Source: Fimbriimonadaceae bacterium (GTDB lineage: Bacteria; Armatimonadota; Fimbriimonadia; Fimbriimonadales; Fimbriimonadaceae). From it: a stretch of DNA of 33,241 bases. The stretch is from contig JADZDX010000049.1 in NCBI GenBank assembly GCA_020850835.1, positions 1-33,241 on the forward strand. Reading direction: 5' to 3'. The notes beneath the pieces were generated by a model that saw only the letters and a program-made list of their open reading frames with translations, was not told the origin of the DNA and searched no databases. The position numbers and the translations under genes are program-made. Positions 1-7,902 of the stretch are shown here, one piece after another (within the stretch, counting starts at the first letter, position 1; each line of letters starts with the position of its first letter).

Positions 1-176
1 CTCACTTCTCCAAACGGCCAAAACTCAGTCGAAGACGTGAGCGTGCCAGATGAGTTCCTAGTTTGAATTACACTCCCTAACGGATCCGAAACATAACGAG
101 TGATCACCGAGTTACGAACCTCTCGAACTAAGCGATCACCAACCGTCGCATATGAAACTGACATTGCTGGAGGCAT
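1..176 (-). CDS. RHS tip cassette E, conserved module only (runs off left edge)
   Basis: The reading frame starts at an ATG ending at 176 and stays open to the window edge. It encodes the same N-terminal module as the other tip cassettes: MPPAMSVSYATVGDRLV, then an RNSVITRYVSDPLGSV-type segment and a TEFWPFGEV segment. This module is the very end of an RHS core, normally fused upstream of a variable toxin. Only about 58 residues are visible, so the toxin part and any immunity gene lie outside the window. It is the last visible member of the series that begins at 4447. A GDRLV variant replaces the GGRLV seen in the complete copies. Confidence 0.75.
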   Translation of the reverse strand, partial: MPPAMSVSYATVGDRLVREVRNSVITRYVSDPLGSVIQTRNSSGTLTSSTEFWPFGEV

Positions 177-210
177 TAGCTGAGATTAACTAGTTGAGTG
201 TCCTGGCATA
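139..210. repeat. 72-bp direct repeat, copy 1 (other copy 1765-1836)
   Basis: Bases 139-210 match 1765-1836 exactly. The repeat covers the first codons of a tip module, the short spacer, and the last codons of an immunity-like gene. Outside it the two copies diverge: downstream of copy 1 (plus-strand direction) is another RHS module, and downstream of copy 2 is the intact gene 1816-2211. It marks the recombination history of the cassette array. Confidence 0.85.
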
Positions 211-302
211 TCAGAAACATAGCAAGTGATTACCGAGTTACGAACCTCTCGGACCAAACGGCCCCGAACCGTCGCATAGGTAACTGCCATCGCAGGTGGC
301 AT
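186..302 (-). pseudogene. Truncated RHS tip module (deletion scar, cassette D)
   Basis: This 38-codon frame starts MPPAMAVTYATVRGRLV and follows the conserved tip module as far as YVSD. It then switches abruptly to MPGHSTS and a TAA stop. The DNA after the switch (139-210) is the same as the end of the immunity-like gene plus the start of a tip module at 1765-1836. The simplest reading is a deletion that joined an RHS tip to the tail of an immunity gene and removed the toxin and most of the immunity gene. The mutations G14R (VRGRL) and R27C (ITCYV) suggest drift. It is unlikely to be functional. Confidence 0.7.
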
Positions 303-434
303 TAATGCGCCTCGCCTGACATGCTCAGTTCTACAACGCTGGGCAGAGCTGACCCCCCGCAATACTCTTCCAATTGTCGACGCCTCACTTCGGGATCAGT
401 GCACGAAGAGTCAATTTTGCAGGTTACAATTCGT

Positions 435-941
435 CTAATAACCTTCCCACCTCTCTAAGAGCTTTCCGTCGGCTCCAACTTTCAAATAGCAGCTGTTCCA
501 CTCCTCGTGTGGATTCACCGAGAAACGGTACAGAACATGTTCATCGCCGATAGCCATAACCCTTATTCGAAAGTTACCTTTGATCAACCATGATTCGTCC
601 GCAAGCAGTGAGGAAGCATCAGCCAATATCCTCGTCGAGTTTAGCCCGACTTGCTTTCCCCCATAGTCCAAATGTGGTTTTGCCGCGAAGCCAATAACTT
701 TCCACTTTCCATCTTTCGAGCGTAAATCTACGATAAAAGAGTGGTCCTTCGACACTGCAAAAAACTTCACTTTAGCCCTCTCTTTGACTGAGCTTAAAGC
801 AACCGTGTATGAATCTTTAGATAGTAGGTCCGTTTGTGCCAGAGGCATAAGGGCGCTCGATAGAATCTGCGCCCTACGGTGAATTTCTTCGTTACCCAAC
901 TTAGGCTGGATCAGCATTGCGGTTAATATGTATGGCGTCAT
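435..941 (-). CDS. Candidate immunity protein for tip C
   Basis: This 168-aa protein belongs to no family I recognise. It lies 12 bases downstream of the stop of the Cys-rich tip gene at 954-1802, which is where RHS and CDI loci carry the cognate immunity gene. The start is hydrophobic (MTPYILTAMLIQP) but too weak for a confident signal peptide. The rest alternates short beta-type segments such as KFFAVSKDHSFIVDLRSKDG and WKVIGFAAK, and the end is WNSCYLKVGADGKLLERWEGY-like. The immunity role is inferred from position only. A plain hypothetical gene carried with the cassette is the alternative. Confidence 0.6.
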   Translation of the reverse strand: MTPYILTAMLIQPKLGNEEIHRRAQILSSALMPLAQTDLLSKDSYTVALSSVKERAKVKFFAVSKDHSFIVDLRSKDGKWKVIGFAAKPHLDYGGKQVGLNSTRILADASSLLADESWLIKGNFRIRVMAIGDEHVLYRFSVNPHEEWNSCYLKVGADGKLLERWEGY

Positions 942-953
942 TTTGCTAGCATC

Positions 954-1802
954 CTAATGGCACTTCCCGCAGTACTTTTCGAAGAAACCAGGGCGCAGGT
1001 TCTTTCCACAAGTTGCCTTGAGAATCTCGTGGCAAAGCCAACAGCGGCGCCTTGTCGCTCCAATGCAATCATTTGAAATAAGATTTTTACCTTCACAGCT
1101 CGACCATAGGCAAATAATTTCCGCCATCTGCGCAGCGCACTCTGTACCCGTATTGGGTGGCTTTATTCCCACTCCAACATATCCTTTCGGGCACGCGTTC
1201 CCGGGAAGATGGGCTTCCTCATGCGTCACGAAGCATTTATAGAGAATAGGATTCTCTGGTTTCTTCCCAGGACAGGGGCATGCGCACTTGTTGCCGTCGC
1301 AGCAATATGCGAACCCACCAATTCCGTACCCAGGAGCATTAGGATGCTCCTTATCGCAAAACTTAGGGTTGCGGGCAATGTAATCGTTACAGGCCTTGCC
1401 ACAACAGTTCTCTGCGCATAAGCCACTTGAGTCCGTGGCTGAAACCGGCCTTCCAAAAGCATACAGGTAACCGGCAAGACCAGGCCAAAGTGGATCAACA
1501 GTCATCCACCGTGAGAGGTTGGTGCGATAGTAACGAGCCCGCACGTAAAGTCGAGAGACAAGGTCAGTAAAGTAGCCAAGAGTGCCAACAAAACCCCAAG
1601 GGCTAGGATTCGTGCCGGACGAGGTTCTCACTTCCCCAAACGGCCAGAACTCAGTCGAAGATGTTAGTGTCCCCGCGGAGTTCCTCGTCTGAACAACGCT
1701 CCCTAAAGGATCAGAAACGTACCGAGTGATCACCGAGTTACGAACCTCTCGGACCAAACGACCGCCAACCGTCGCATATGAAACTGACATTGCTGGAGGC
1801 AT
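954..1802 (-). CDS. RHS tip cassette C: core-end module plus Cys-rich HExxH toxin candidate
   Basis: This is a stand-alone RHS C-terminus of 282 aa. Residues 1-107 are the conserved end of the RHS core (RLVREVRNS, YVSDPLGSV, EFWPFGEVRTSSG, RLYVRARYY, LSRWMTVDPLWP). The segment after DSSG is unique and holds about 21 cysteines, including CC, CACPCP and WLC groups. It contains THEEAH, a perfect HExxH (H194, E195, H198) with an ECAAQ glutamate at 221, as in gluzincin zinc peptidases. A metallopeptidase-like toxin is therefore plausible but unproven. There is no signal peptide or YD-repeat barrel, so the protein must rely on the core encoded upstream or be an exchange cassette. The candidate immunity gene follows at 435-941. 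Confidence 0.8.
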   Translation of the reverse strand: MPPAMSVSYATVGGRLVREVRNSVITRYVSDPLGSVVQTRNSAGTLTSSTEFWPFGEVRTSSGTNPSPWGFVGTLGYFTDLVSRLYVRARYYRTNLSRWMTVDPLWPGLAGYLYAFGRPVSATDSSGLCAENCCGKACNDYIARNPKFCDKEHPNAPGYGIGGFAYCCDGNKCACPCPGKKPENPILYKCFVTHEEAHLPGNACPKGYVGVGIKPPNTGTECAAQMAEIICLWSSCEGKNLISNDCIGATRRRCWLCHEILKATCGKNLRPGFFEKYCGKCH

Positions 1803-1836
1803 TAGCTGAGATTAACTAGTTGAGTGTCCTGGCATA
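1765..1836. repeat. 72-bp direct repeat, copy 2 (other copy 139-210)
   Basis: This is identical to bases 139-210. It spans the start of tip C (start codon at 1802) and the last seven codons of the gene at 1816-2211. It is likely the parent arrangement from which the scar at 186-302 arose. Confidence 0.85.
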
Positions 1837-2211
1837 CCCGCAGACCTTGCGTTTTGAGTTAAGTCCAACAAGAATGTATTCATAACGAGGAGTCCCCGGT
1901 TGAGGCACAATTGATCCCGCTGCATGATCAATTTCATACTCCATGACCGCACGACATTTTTCGTCGAACGAACCAAATGAAACCAGGGAGTAATTTAGAA
2001 ATTTCCCGTTTGAATCTACTGTGCCGTAGCTTAAGGGTGGACCAAGGGCAACTATGACTTCCCGTTCATCTAGTCCCAGCATCTCGCGCTCTTCAAAGTC
2101 CTCAAACTTACTCATTTTCGCTCGATTCAATGCAATCGATGCGAAAGTGATGCCGATTAGCGCGGTTGTCGCTAATAGCAAAATCATTGTCCAGCTCCTT
2201 CGACGAATCAT
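1816..2211 (-). CDS. Membrane-anchored candidate immunity protein for tip B
   Basis: This 131-aa protein has an N-terminal hydrophobic segment (about residues 8-27, ILLLATTALIGITFASIAL) after RRR, so it is probably an inner-membrane anchor with the rest outside the cytoplasm. The central part (LGLDEREVIVALGPPLSYG) resembles the small BamE/SmpA-like fold, where a helix precedes a LGxP turn. That similarity is by eye only. It starts 8 bases after the stop of tip B and ends 13 bases before the start of tip C. This places it as the immunity partner of tip B. A periplasmic anchor would fit a toxin acting in or entering through the periplasm. Confidence 0.62.
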   Translation of the reverse strand: MIRRRSWTMILLLATTALIGITFASIALNRAKMSKFEDFEEREMLGLDEREVIVALGPPLSYGTVDSNGKFLNYSLVSFGSFDEKCRAVMEYEIDHAAGSIVPQPGTPRYEYILVGLNSKRKVCGYARTLN

Positions 2212-2219
2212 TTCTCAGC

Positions 2220-3041
2220 TCAAGTACAACTGAATGGGATTGCCAGTGTTCCAGGATAAGGCTGGTCTTTGCAACCGGGCTTATTATTCTTGCCTCCATG
2301 CTGCTTTCTGCAATACTCGTCACAGCTCTTGCCTTTTCGATCACCAAGGCCAGTCTTGCATTGCTTCATCCGCTCCGACTTAACACTCTCACCCTTCCAA
2401 CCCTGCCAAAAGTTCTGTGAGTTCTGCTTCTTTATCGCACAGTCTTTTCCAAACCGGCTGGCCAGCACACAACAAGTCATACAATGAGTAAAGCCATGGT
2501 GACAATCATGGGTGCGATTATTAATGCCCCAGTTTAACAACAGACTGGTAGCGCAGCCGTTACAATCATTTAGACTCCGACAAAACTCAGTCCAGCGGTC
2601 TTCTATCCCCTTTGTGAAATCCTTCCCCCACTTATTGAACGTATCTTGGTAGCTCTGCTTTCCACTCGGATCAATCACGTATGGCACAGCACCTTCAACG
2701 TATAAGTATGCGAACTCCTTGGGCCACAGCGGGTCGACAGTCATCCACCTCGAGAGGCTCGTGCGATAGTATCGGGCACGTACATAAAGCCGCGATGCCA
2801 GGTCAACGTAGTAGCCCAGCGCACCAACGAAGCCCCACGGACTGGGATTTGAACCCGATGAGGTCCGTACTTCTCCAAACGGCCAAAACTCGGTTGAGGA
2901 AGTCTGCGTACCTGCCGAGTTTCTCGTCTGTACAATGCTCCCTAACGTATCAGATACATAACGAGTGATCACCGAGTTGCGAACCTCTCGGACCAAGCGG
3001 CCACCAACCCTCGAATATGTAACTGACATCGCAGGAGGCAT
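2220..3041 (-). CDS. RHS tip cassette B: core-end module plus Cys-rich C-terminus
   Basis: This 273-aa protein begins MPPAMSVTYSRVGGRLV, and residues 1-107 are the shared core-end module ending LSRWMTVDPLWP. The variable part begins after the DPSGK junction (about residue 128), the usual RHS core/toxin boundary. It carries 13 cysteines and a His/Cys-rich stretch, HDCHHGFTHCMTCC, followed by a Lys-rich region. I do not recognise a catalytic family; a metal-binding or disulphide-stabilised toxin is possible. The start codon directly follows the TAA of the preceding immunity gene (stop at 3042), so translation is probably coupled. The candidate immunity gene is 1816-2211. Confidence 0.8.
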   Translation of the reverse strand: MPPAMSVTYSRVGGRLVREVRNSVITRYVSDTLGSIVQTRNSAGTQTSSTEFWPFGEVRTSSGSNPSPWGFVGALGYYVDLASRLYVRARYYRTSLSRWMTVDPLWPKEFAYLYVEGAVPYVIDPSGKQSYQDTFNKWGKDFTKGIEDRWTEFCRSLNDCNGCATSLLLNWGINNRTHDCHHGFTHCMTCCVLASRFGKDCAIKKQNSQNFWQGWKGESVKSERMKQCKTGLGDRKGKSCDEYCRKQHGGKNNKPGCKDQPYPGTLAIPFSCT

Positions 3042-3581
3042 TTACTCTTCAAAACAGTCGCTCATACGCGACATTACTCCTCGAATCCGAGCAAGAAGTG
3101 TCTCCACATCACTGGAAGTGCCCCACCTAAGGATATCTTCAATTTCAGCCACGTTTTTACATCGAACTCGGCTAACCAATTCACCAAGCAAGGTGCAAAG
3201 ATCGTCACAATCATACCATCCAGCACATACGTAACTCCCGGCGGCAAGTGCCAGGGCATCATTTTCGGACTCGAGCCAGTGCCGCATGAAGCGGTCGAAT
3301 GGCAGCACTGGAGTCTCCGAACACTCGAACAATAGCACCATCGTGCGCTGATCATCAAAGGGCCAATCATCTAACAACTCGAGCCGCTGGGCAAATTTGC
3401 ATATCCATCTGCGGAGCCCAAACTGGACTGCCGAAAGAAAGGTTAGGAAATCCTCCTCCTTAAAGATGCCGCTCATATAGGCCTCACCCACCTGATCTGC
3501 GTGCTGCCTCGACAGGGTTATGTATGCTTTACGGCGATCAGACAGACTAAGCGAAGCTAATCTCTGTGCCTCCGAGGTCAA
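3042..3581 (-). CDS. Candidate immunity protein for tip A
   Basis: This is a mostly helical protein of about 179 aa from no recognised family, rich in Leu, Asp and Glu (LSDRRKAYITLSRQHADQVG, LAAGSYVCAGWYDCDDLC). The preferred start is a TTG at 3581. It overlaps the TGA of tip A by four bases, and a GGAGG lies six bases upstream within the tip gene. A GTG at 3602 is an alternative that adds seven residues. The stop abuts the start of tip B. Placement directly after a tip gene supports an immunity role; the sequence itself shows no function. Confidence 0.65.
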   Translation of the reverse strand: MTSEAQRLASLSLSDRRKAYITLSRQHADQVGEAYMSGIFKEEDFLTFLSAVQFGLRRWICKFAQRLELLDDWPFDDQRTMVLLFECSETPVLPFDRFMRHWLESENDALALAAGSYVCAGWYDCDDLCTLLGELVSRVRCKNVAEIEDILRWGTSSDVETLLARIRGVMSRMSDCFEE

Positions 3582-4447
3582 GTCTGACCTCCGTCTGGGC
3601 ACGCTGCGTAGTACATCACCATACAGCTCTCTTTTTGCGCTGTGCCCTTAAGAGCGAGACAGCGTTCAAAGAGTTTCTTGCAACCGCCCGAGGTCAACTT
3701 GAAGCAATATTCCTCGCACAACTTGGTGATCCACTTACTCGCCACAACGCCTTTCATAGCTTCACGGCATGCAGCCATGCAGGCTGACTTGCTACCTTTC
3801 CATGCAATGTTTCCGTACGGATAGCCGGGATATTGGCTGGACCCAGGTGGGATGACGATTCCTGCACCTGGCGAACAGGTTGGAGCCTTAGGAGCAGCTG
3901 GAGCAGGGGCTGGCCACTGCGGCTCATCAAAGAATTGCCCATCGCAATTGTGCCTCGTGTTGTAAGCTCTCTTGCAGGCCCGGCATCGTTCTCTGCGCGA
4001 TATTCTTCGAGGCCACTTGTGAAGATTTCTGAAGCACCTTTCAAAGTCGCTTGCTGGAGAGAAGCCAGTTGGATCTACTAGCTTTACTGGCATCAGATGA
4101 GCGTAGCTATAGGCCGCTTCATCCGGCCAAAGTGAATCGACGGTCATCCACCTTGAAAGACTGGTGCGATAATATCGCGCTCTCACATAAAGACGAGATG
4201 CCAAGTCAGCATAGTAGCCAAGCGTGCCAACAAAGCCCCAAGGACTTGGATTTGTTCCGGACGATGTCCACACTTCTCCAAACGGCCAAAACTCGGTGGA
4301 GGAAGTCTGTGTACCGGCTGAGTTCCTCGTTTGAACCACACTTCCTAACGTATCGGAAACATAGCGAGTGATTACTGAGTTACGAACCTCTCGTACTAAG
4401 CGGCCACCAACCGTCGCATATGTAACTGACATCGCAGGAGGGGGCAA
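3578..4447 (-). CDS. RHS tip cassette A: core-end module plus Cys-rich C-terminus
   Basis: This 289-aa protein is the first tip after the RHS core. Residues 1-108 are the shared module, with a W in WPFGEVW where the others have R. The junction DPTGF (about residue 126) is followed by a unique region containing RRERCRACKRAYN, a Pro/Ala linker (PAPAPAAPKAP) and several Cys pairs, 13 cysteines in all. No enzyme family is recognised. There is no ATG at the cassette start: the frame opens with TTG at 4447 or an internal ATG at codon 6 (4432). The core gene ends with TAG at 4449, one base upstream and in another frame. The immunity candidate overlaps its stop. Confidence 0.78.
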   Translation of the reverse strand: MPPPAMSVTYATVGGRLVREVRNSVITRYVSDTLGSVVQTRNSAGTQTSSTEFWPFGEVWTSSGTNPSPWGFVGTLGYYADLASRLYVRARYYRTSLSRWMTVDSLWPDEAAYSYAHLMPVKLVDPTGFSPASDFERCFRNLHKWPRRISRRERCRACKRAYNTRHNCDGQFFDEPQWPAPAPAAPKAPTCSPGAGIVIPPGSSQYPGYPYGNIAWKGSKSACMAACREAMKGVVASKWITKLCEEYCFKLTSGGCKKLFERCLALKGTAQKESCMVMYYAACPDGGQT

Positions 4448-4448
4448 T

Positions 4449-7400
4449 CTACTTCACCTCCCCAAGATAATCGCTACCATCCCAAACAAATGATGTGATA
4501 GCTCCAGAAACCTTGGTCACACGCCGGAGTCCGTCGCCGTCGTACTTCACTAAGTCGGTAACGGACGGATCACTGGCACTTAGAAGAAGGTTGTTGCCCA
4601 AATATGTATACTGATAATCTGAGGCTGGGCGCTCTTCCCGAGTCATGTTCCCGTTGTTGTCAAATGTAAAAGTGACGCGCGTAGCGCCATCTTGCGCCGT
4701 AGTGAGGCGATTTGCAGCATCGTACATCATAGTCATCGCTGAGCCTCCCTCGTGATGCTTTACAAGCTGATTGCCGTTGGGGTCATATGAGTATGTCGCT
4801 CTGGCACCCGACTTCAATTGGCCCGTCAATTGACTCTTGTTGTCGTAAACGTATTGCGCGGTCCCTCCATCTCTGGTTTGACTGATCTTCCTTCCGCCTG
4901 CATCATATGCGTCTACAATGGTCGAAACCGGGTTAGCTCCGATGTATTCGATCTGAGTGAGGACTCGACCCAGACCGTCAAATGTGCAAACCTGTGACCC
5001 AACCGCATAGAGCATCGTAGTGTTATTGCTCGTATCGTCGTACTGGAGCGTATACCTTTCACCTGCGGGAAGAGTTTGCTGCGTCAACCTATCCGCAGCA
5101 TCGTAGTGGTAGTGCGTGACGTCCCCATTCGGATCAGTCATTGAAACTCGATTGCCGACCGCGTCGTACCGTGAAACTACCGGCAGTAGCGCCCATGTCA
5201 CCCTGGTCACTTCAGATCGAGCTGAGTAAGCATAGGTGGTAACGCCCGACTGATCTTGCATTGTCGTTCGATTGCCGACGGGATCATAAGCAAACGTCAC
5301 CCTCGTGTCAGAGAAAACGGACTGCAACTGCTGACCTACAGCATCAAACACCAAAGTCTCACGATTCCCTTTTGCGTACTGAACCGTTGCGGGTCGCCCT
5401 GCTGCATCATAGGTCGTTGTGGTCTTGAAGTTAAGCTCATTGGCGATGACCGTTTGGCGTCCGGCCAAATCATATGTGAAAGTGATAAAGAAGTCCCGCG
5501 GGTCCTTCCTGGAAGTCAATTGACCAGCAGCATCATACAAATACGTCGTCCTATAGCCTAGCGCATCAATCTCGGCTTGAACGCGGTTGGAATTAGTGAA
5601 ATAGACCGTTTCTGTTGAGATGTTCAGCGGATCAGTAACCCGAACCTGCCCGCCTGCAAGGTTGTAGGCATAGGTCGTAGCGTAGGAAAGGGCATCAATC
5701 GTTGTAGTGACCTGCCCTGCTAGATCGTACATCGTAGTCGTACGGAAATTTCGGGCATCCTCAACTGCTACCTGCCGTCCGACGTCATCATAGAAGTAAG
5801 ATGTCCGCTTGTTAAGTGGGTTGATGGTGGCTATAAGATCGCGAGCATTGTAAACACTCTCAGTAATGTGGTTGAGCGCATCTTCGACTTGGTACTGCCG
5901 CCCAGCTGAATCATAGAAGTACGAGGTCCTAAAGCCAAGCGCATCGATAGTCGCCTCGACGCGCTTCGCAGCATCGTATTGCGTCGACGTAATGTTTCCA
6001 TTAGCGTCCATCGTGGTAACTGGATAGCCCATGTTGTCATAGGCGGTCGTTGTTACGAAGCCAAGTGCATTTTTGACCGTAAGCCGCTTGTTGAATCGAC
6101 CGTAAGTGTAAGTTGTCCTTTGATTGAGCGGATTGACTTCGGCCTGCAAAAGGCAGCCATCGTAAACGTACGACGTCACCTGATTGAGTGGGTTCTCCAC
6201 CGTCAAAACGTGATCACCAGCATCATACGTGTAGCTTGTGCACCGGCTGAGCTGATCTAGCTGCGAGACGAGCCGACCCAGGGAGTCATAGGCGTTCACA
6301 ACGATGCCGCCGTCCGAGTACATGACGCTTGCTACATTGCCCCAAGTATCGTAACTGTTGGTCGTGATCAGTCCGCGAGGATCGGTAACCGCACGCAGCA
6401 AGCCTTCCCCTGTAAATGAGAAGGTCGTTACGCGACCGATCGGATCTTTTTGAACAGTTCGAAGTCGAGTGCTGCCATCACCTTGGTAAATGTAGGTTGT
6501 GATGCCTCCATCGGCCGCGATCACGGTTGTGAGGTTATCGAAGTTATCGTACTGAAACTCGGTTCGGTTCCCGAGAGGATCGTCCGATGCGATCAACCGG
6601 TTCTTGACGTCGTAGGCAACACTGTAAATCGTTCCTGCCTGAGTGGTCTCCTTGACCTTGATTCGATTTGTGTTGTACTCGTAAGTCGATATGACGCCCC
6701 CAGCACTGACCATGCTGGCCAAGTTGCCCGTGTCATCAAAGTTATAGGTGACGCGCCCGCCCGACGGCCAGTACTCAACCGTTTGATACTGCTCGTATGA
6801 ATAGGTCCAAACCCCGGGACCTGAGGCCATATATGTGACCCGGCGGCCGTCGTTGTACAAATACGTCGTTACGTAGCCGCGGGGGTCTTCAATTGTGTGA
6901 ACGAGAGTGTTTGTGCCGCCAGAGCCTGCGTGTGAATAGGCGTACTTAGTGATACACCCTAAAGGAGTCATCATTGAAGCCAAGCAACTCTCAGCATCGT
7001 AAGCAAGGGTCCAACGGCGGCCACTCCAATCCTGCACACTCCGGACTAGCCGATCATCACCGCTACCGTTGTAGTTGAGGGTCACAAGCCTTCCGCCAGG
7101 CAACTCGATTGATTCCAAGAATGCCTTACTCGAACCCTGATCGTAACTGTACGACTGCGTGTTTCCTGACGGATCAACAACGCGCGCGATCTGATAACGA
7201 AAATCCTCGGAGAACATGCCGTAGACGATTTGCATTCCACTTAGGAAGTGTTCCGTGTACTCGTTTGCCTCAACATCGAACGAGAGTGTTGTCTGGTTCC
7301 CCGTATTTTCGGAGGACACATAAGTCAGAACCTTTTCTTCCGATTCTACAAGTTGGAAGTACTGCTGGCTAAAGTCACCTCGCGTAATCGTTGCAATCGG

Positions 7401-7664
7401 CCCATCAAGTTGCATTAAATAGCCAGAAACAGAAGCTGAGCGCCCATAGCCCCATTCCGTAAATACGTCCGCCCCCGTGCCGTAGTACATTGAGATTTGC
7501 AGGTCAAACCCCCGGGCCTTCAACTCGACTTCCGGGTCTACTAACAGCTCCCCGGTGCGAATATCAGGCTTCGGAAAAGTTGGATGCATCCGATCCGTAG
7601 GAGCGGAGCACCCTTGATGCAGTGGGTCTGGTGCGACCGTTGGCTCGGGGATGTTGAGTCTCAT
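4449..7664 (-). CDS. RHS/YD-repeat core protein lacking its own tip
   Basis: This 1071-aa protein has an N-terminal region (about residues 1-130) like the DUF6531 entry domain of RHS proteins (TGELLVDPEVELKARGFDL). More than thirty YD repeats follow, with signatures such as TTYLYDAAGQLTSRKDP and YDAVGNRVSMTDPNGDVT. In the family these build a hollow beta-barrel that encloses the C-terminal toxin. The chain stops at FVWDGSDYLGEVK, just where the core-end module of other RHS proteins would begin; that module is encoded separately at 4447 and in each later cassette. No signal peptide is visible. The ATG follows the stop of the small ORF upstream with a one-base gap. Reinitiation or a +1 shift at the TAG could produce a core-tip unit. 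Confidence 0.9.
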   Translation of the reverse strand: MRLNIPEPTVAPDPLHQGCSAPTDRMHPTFPKPDIRTGELLVDPEVELKARGFDLQISMYYGTGADVFTEWGYGRSASVSGYLMQLDGPIATITRGDFSQQYFQLVESEEKVLTYVSSENTGNQTTLSFDVEANEYTEHFLSGMQIVYGMFSEDFRYQIARVVDPSGNTQSYSYDQGSSKAFLESIELPGGRLVTLNYNGSGDDRLVRSVQDWSGRRWTLAYDAESCLASMMTPLGCITKYAYSHAGSGGTNTLVHTIEDPRGYVTTYLYNDGRRVTYMASGPGVWTYSYEQYQTVEYWPSGGRVTYNFDDTGNLASMVSAGGVISTYEYNTNRIKVKETTQAGTIYSVAYDVKNRLIASDDPLGNRTEFQYDNFDNLTTVIAADGGITTYIYQGDGSTRLRTVQKDPIGRVTTFSFTGEGLLRAVTDPRGLITTNSYDTWGNVASVMYSDGGIVVNAYDSLGRLVSQLDQLSRCTSYTYDAGDHVLTVENPLNQVTSYVYDGCLLQAEVNPLNQRTTYTYGRFNKRLTVKNALGFVTTTAYDNMGYPVTTMDANGNITSTQYDAAKRVEATIDALGFRTSYFYDSAGRQYQVEDALNHITESVYNARDLIATINPLNKRTSYFYDDVGRQVAVEDARNFRTTTMYDLAGQVTTTIDALSYATTYAYNLAGGQVRVTDPLNISTETVYFTNSNRVQAEIDALGYRTTYLYDAAGQLTSRKDPRDFFITFTYDLAGRQTVIANELNFKTTTTYDAAGRPATVQYAKGNRETLVFDAVGQQLQSVFSDTRVTFAYDPVGNRTTMQDQSGVTTYAYSARSEVTRVTWALLPVVSRYDAVGNRVSMTDPNGDVTHYHYDAADRLTQQTLPAGERYTLQYDDTSNNTTMLYAVGSQVCTFDGLGRVLTQIEYIGANPVSTIVDAYDAGGRKISQTRDGGTAQYVYDNKSQLTGQLKSGARATYSYDPNGNQLVKHHEGGSAMTMMYDAANRLTTAQDGATRVTFTFDNNGNMTREERPASDYQYTYLGNNLLLSASDPSVTDLVKYDGDGLRRVTKVSGAITSFVWDGSDYLGEVK

Positions 7665-7665
7665 C

Positions 7666-7902
7666 TTAGATAGGCGGGTAGATAATGGCTGGGCAAGGCT
7701 GTTCTGGCGCTAAAAGCAGGCTCAGTTCCGAGGGTGAAGCAGGAGATGGGGAGGGCGTTGGATTCTGGGGGGTTGGTAGCGGACTCGCTACTCCCGGAGT
7801 GCAGTACTCCCCACCACCAGGATTCGCGGAGCAGCCACATCCGCCCGAAGTAGCAGCTTGCTTCTGCCCAAATGGGACGGCACAGACGTCATTCAATTGC
7901 AT
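7666..7902 (-). CDS. Small Cys/Pro-rich protein between IscU-like gene and RHS core
   Basis: This 78-aa ORF contains five cysteines, including GGCGCSANPGGGEYC, and a low-complexity linker PLPTPQNPTPSPSPASP. No family is recognised. Its ATG overlaps the end of the upstream IscU-like gene (ATGCAATTGA shared), and its TAA ends one base before the RHS core ATG. Such tight packing supports a real, co-translated gene despite the low complexity. The CGC motif could bind metal or be the substrate or partner of the IscU-like protein, which is speculation. It could also be an adaptor or linker for the RHS core. Confidence 0.55.
   Translation of the reverse strand: MQLNDVCAVPFGQKQAATSGGCGCSANPGGGEYCTPGVASPLPTPQNPTPSPSPASPSELSLLLAPEQPCPAIIYPPI

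Noticed and set aside
4449-7664. Internal plus-strand frames in the RHS core (for example 6450-6800)
   Set aside because: These are by-products of the repeated YD codons on the minus strand.
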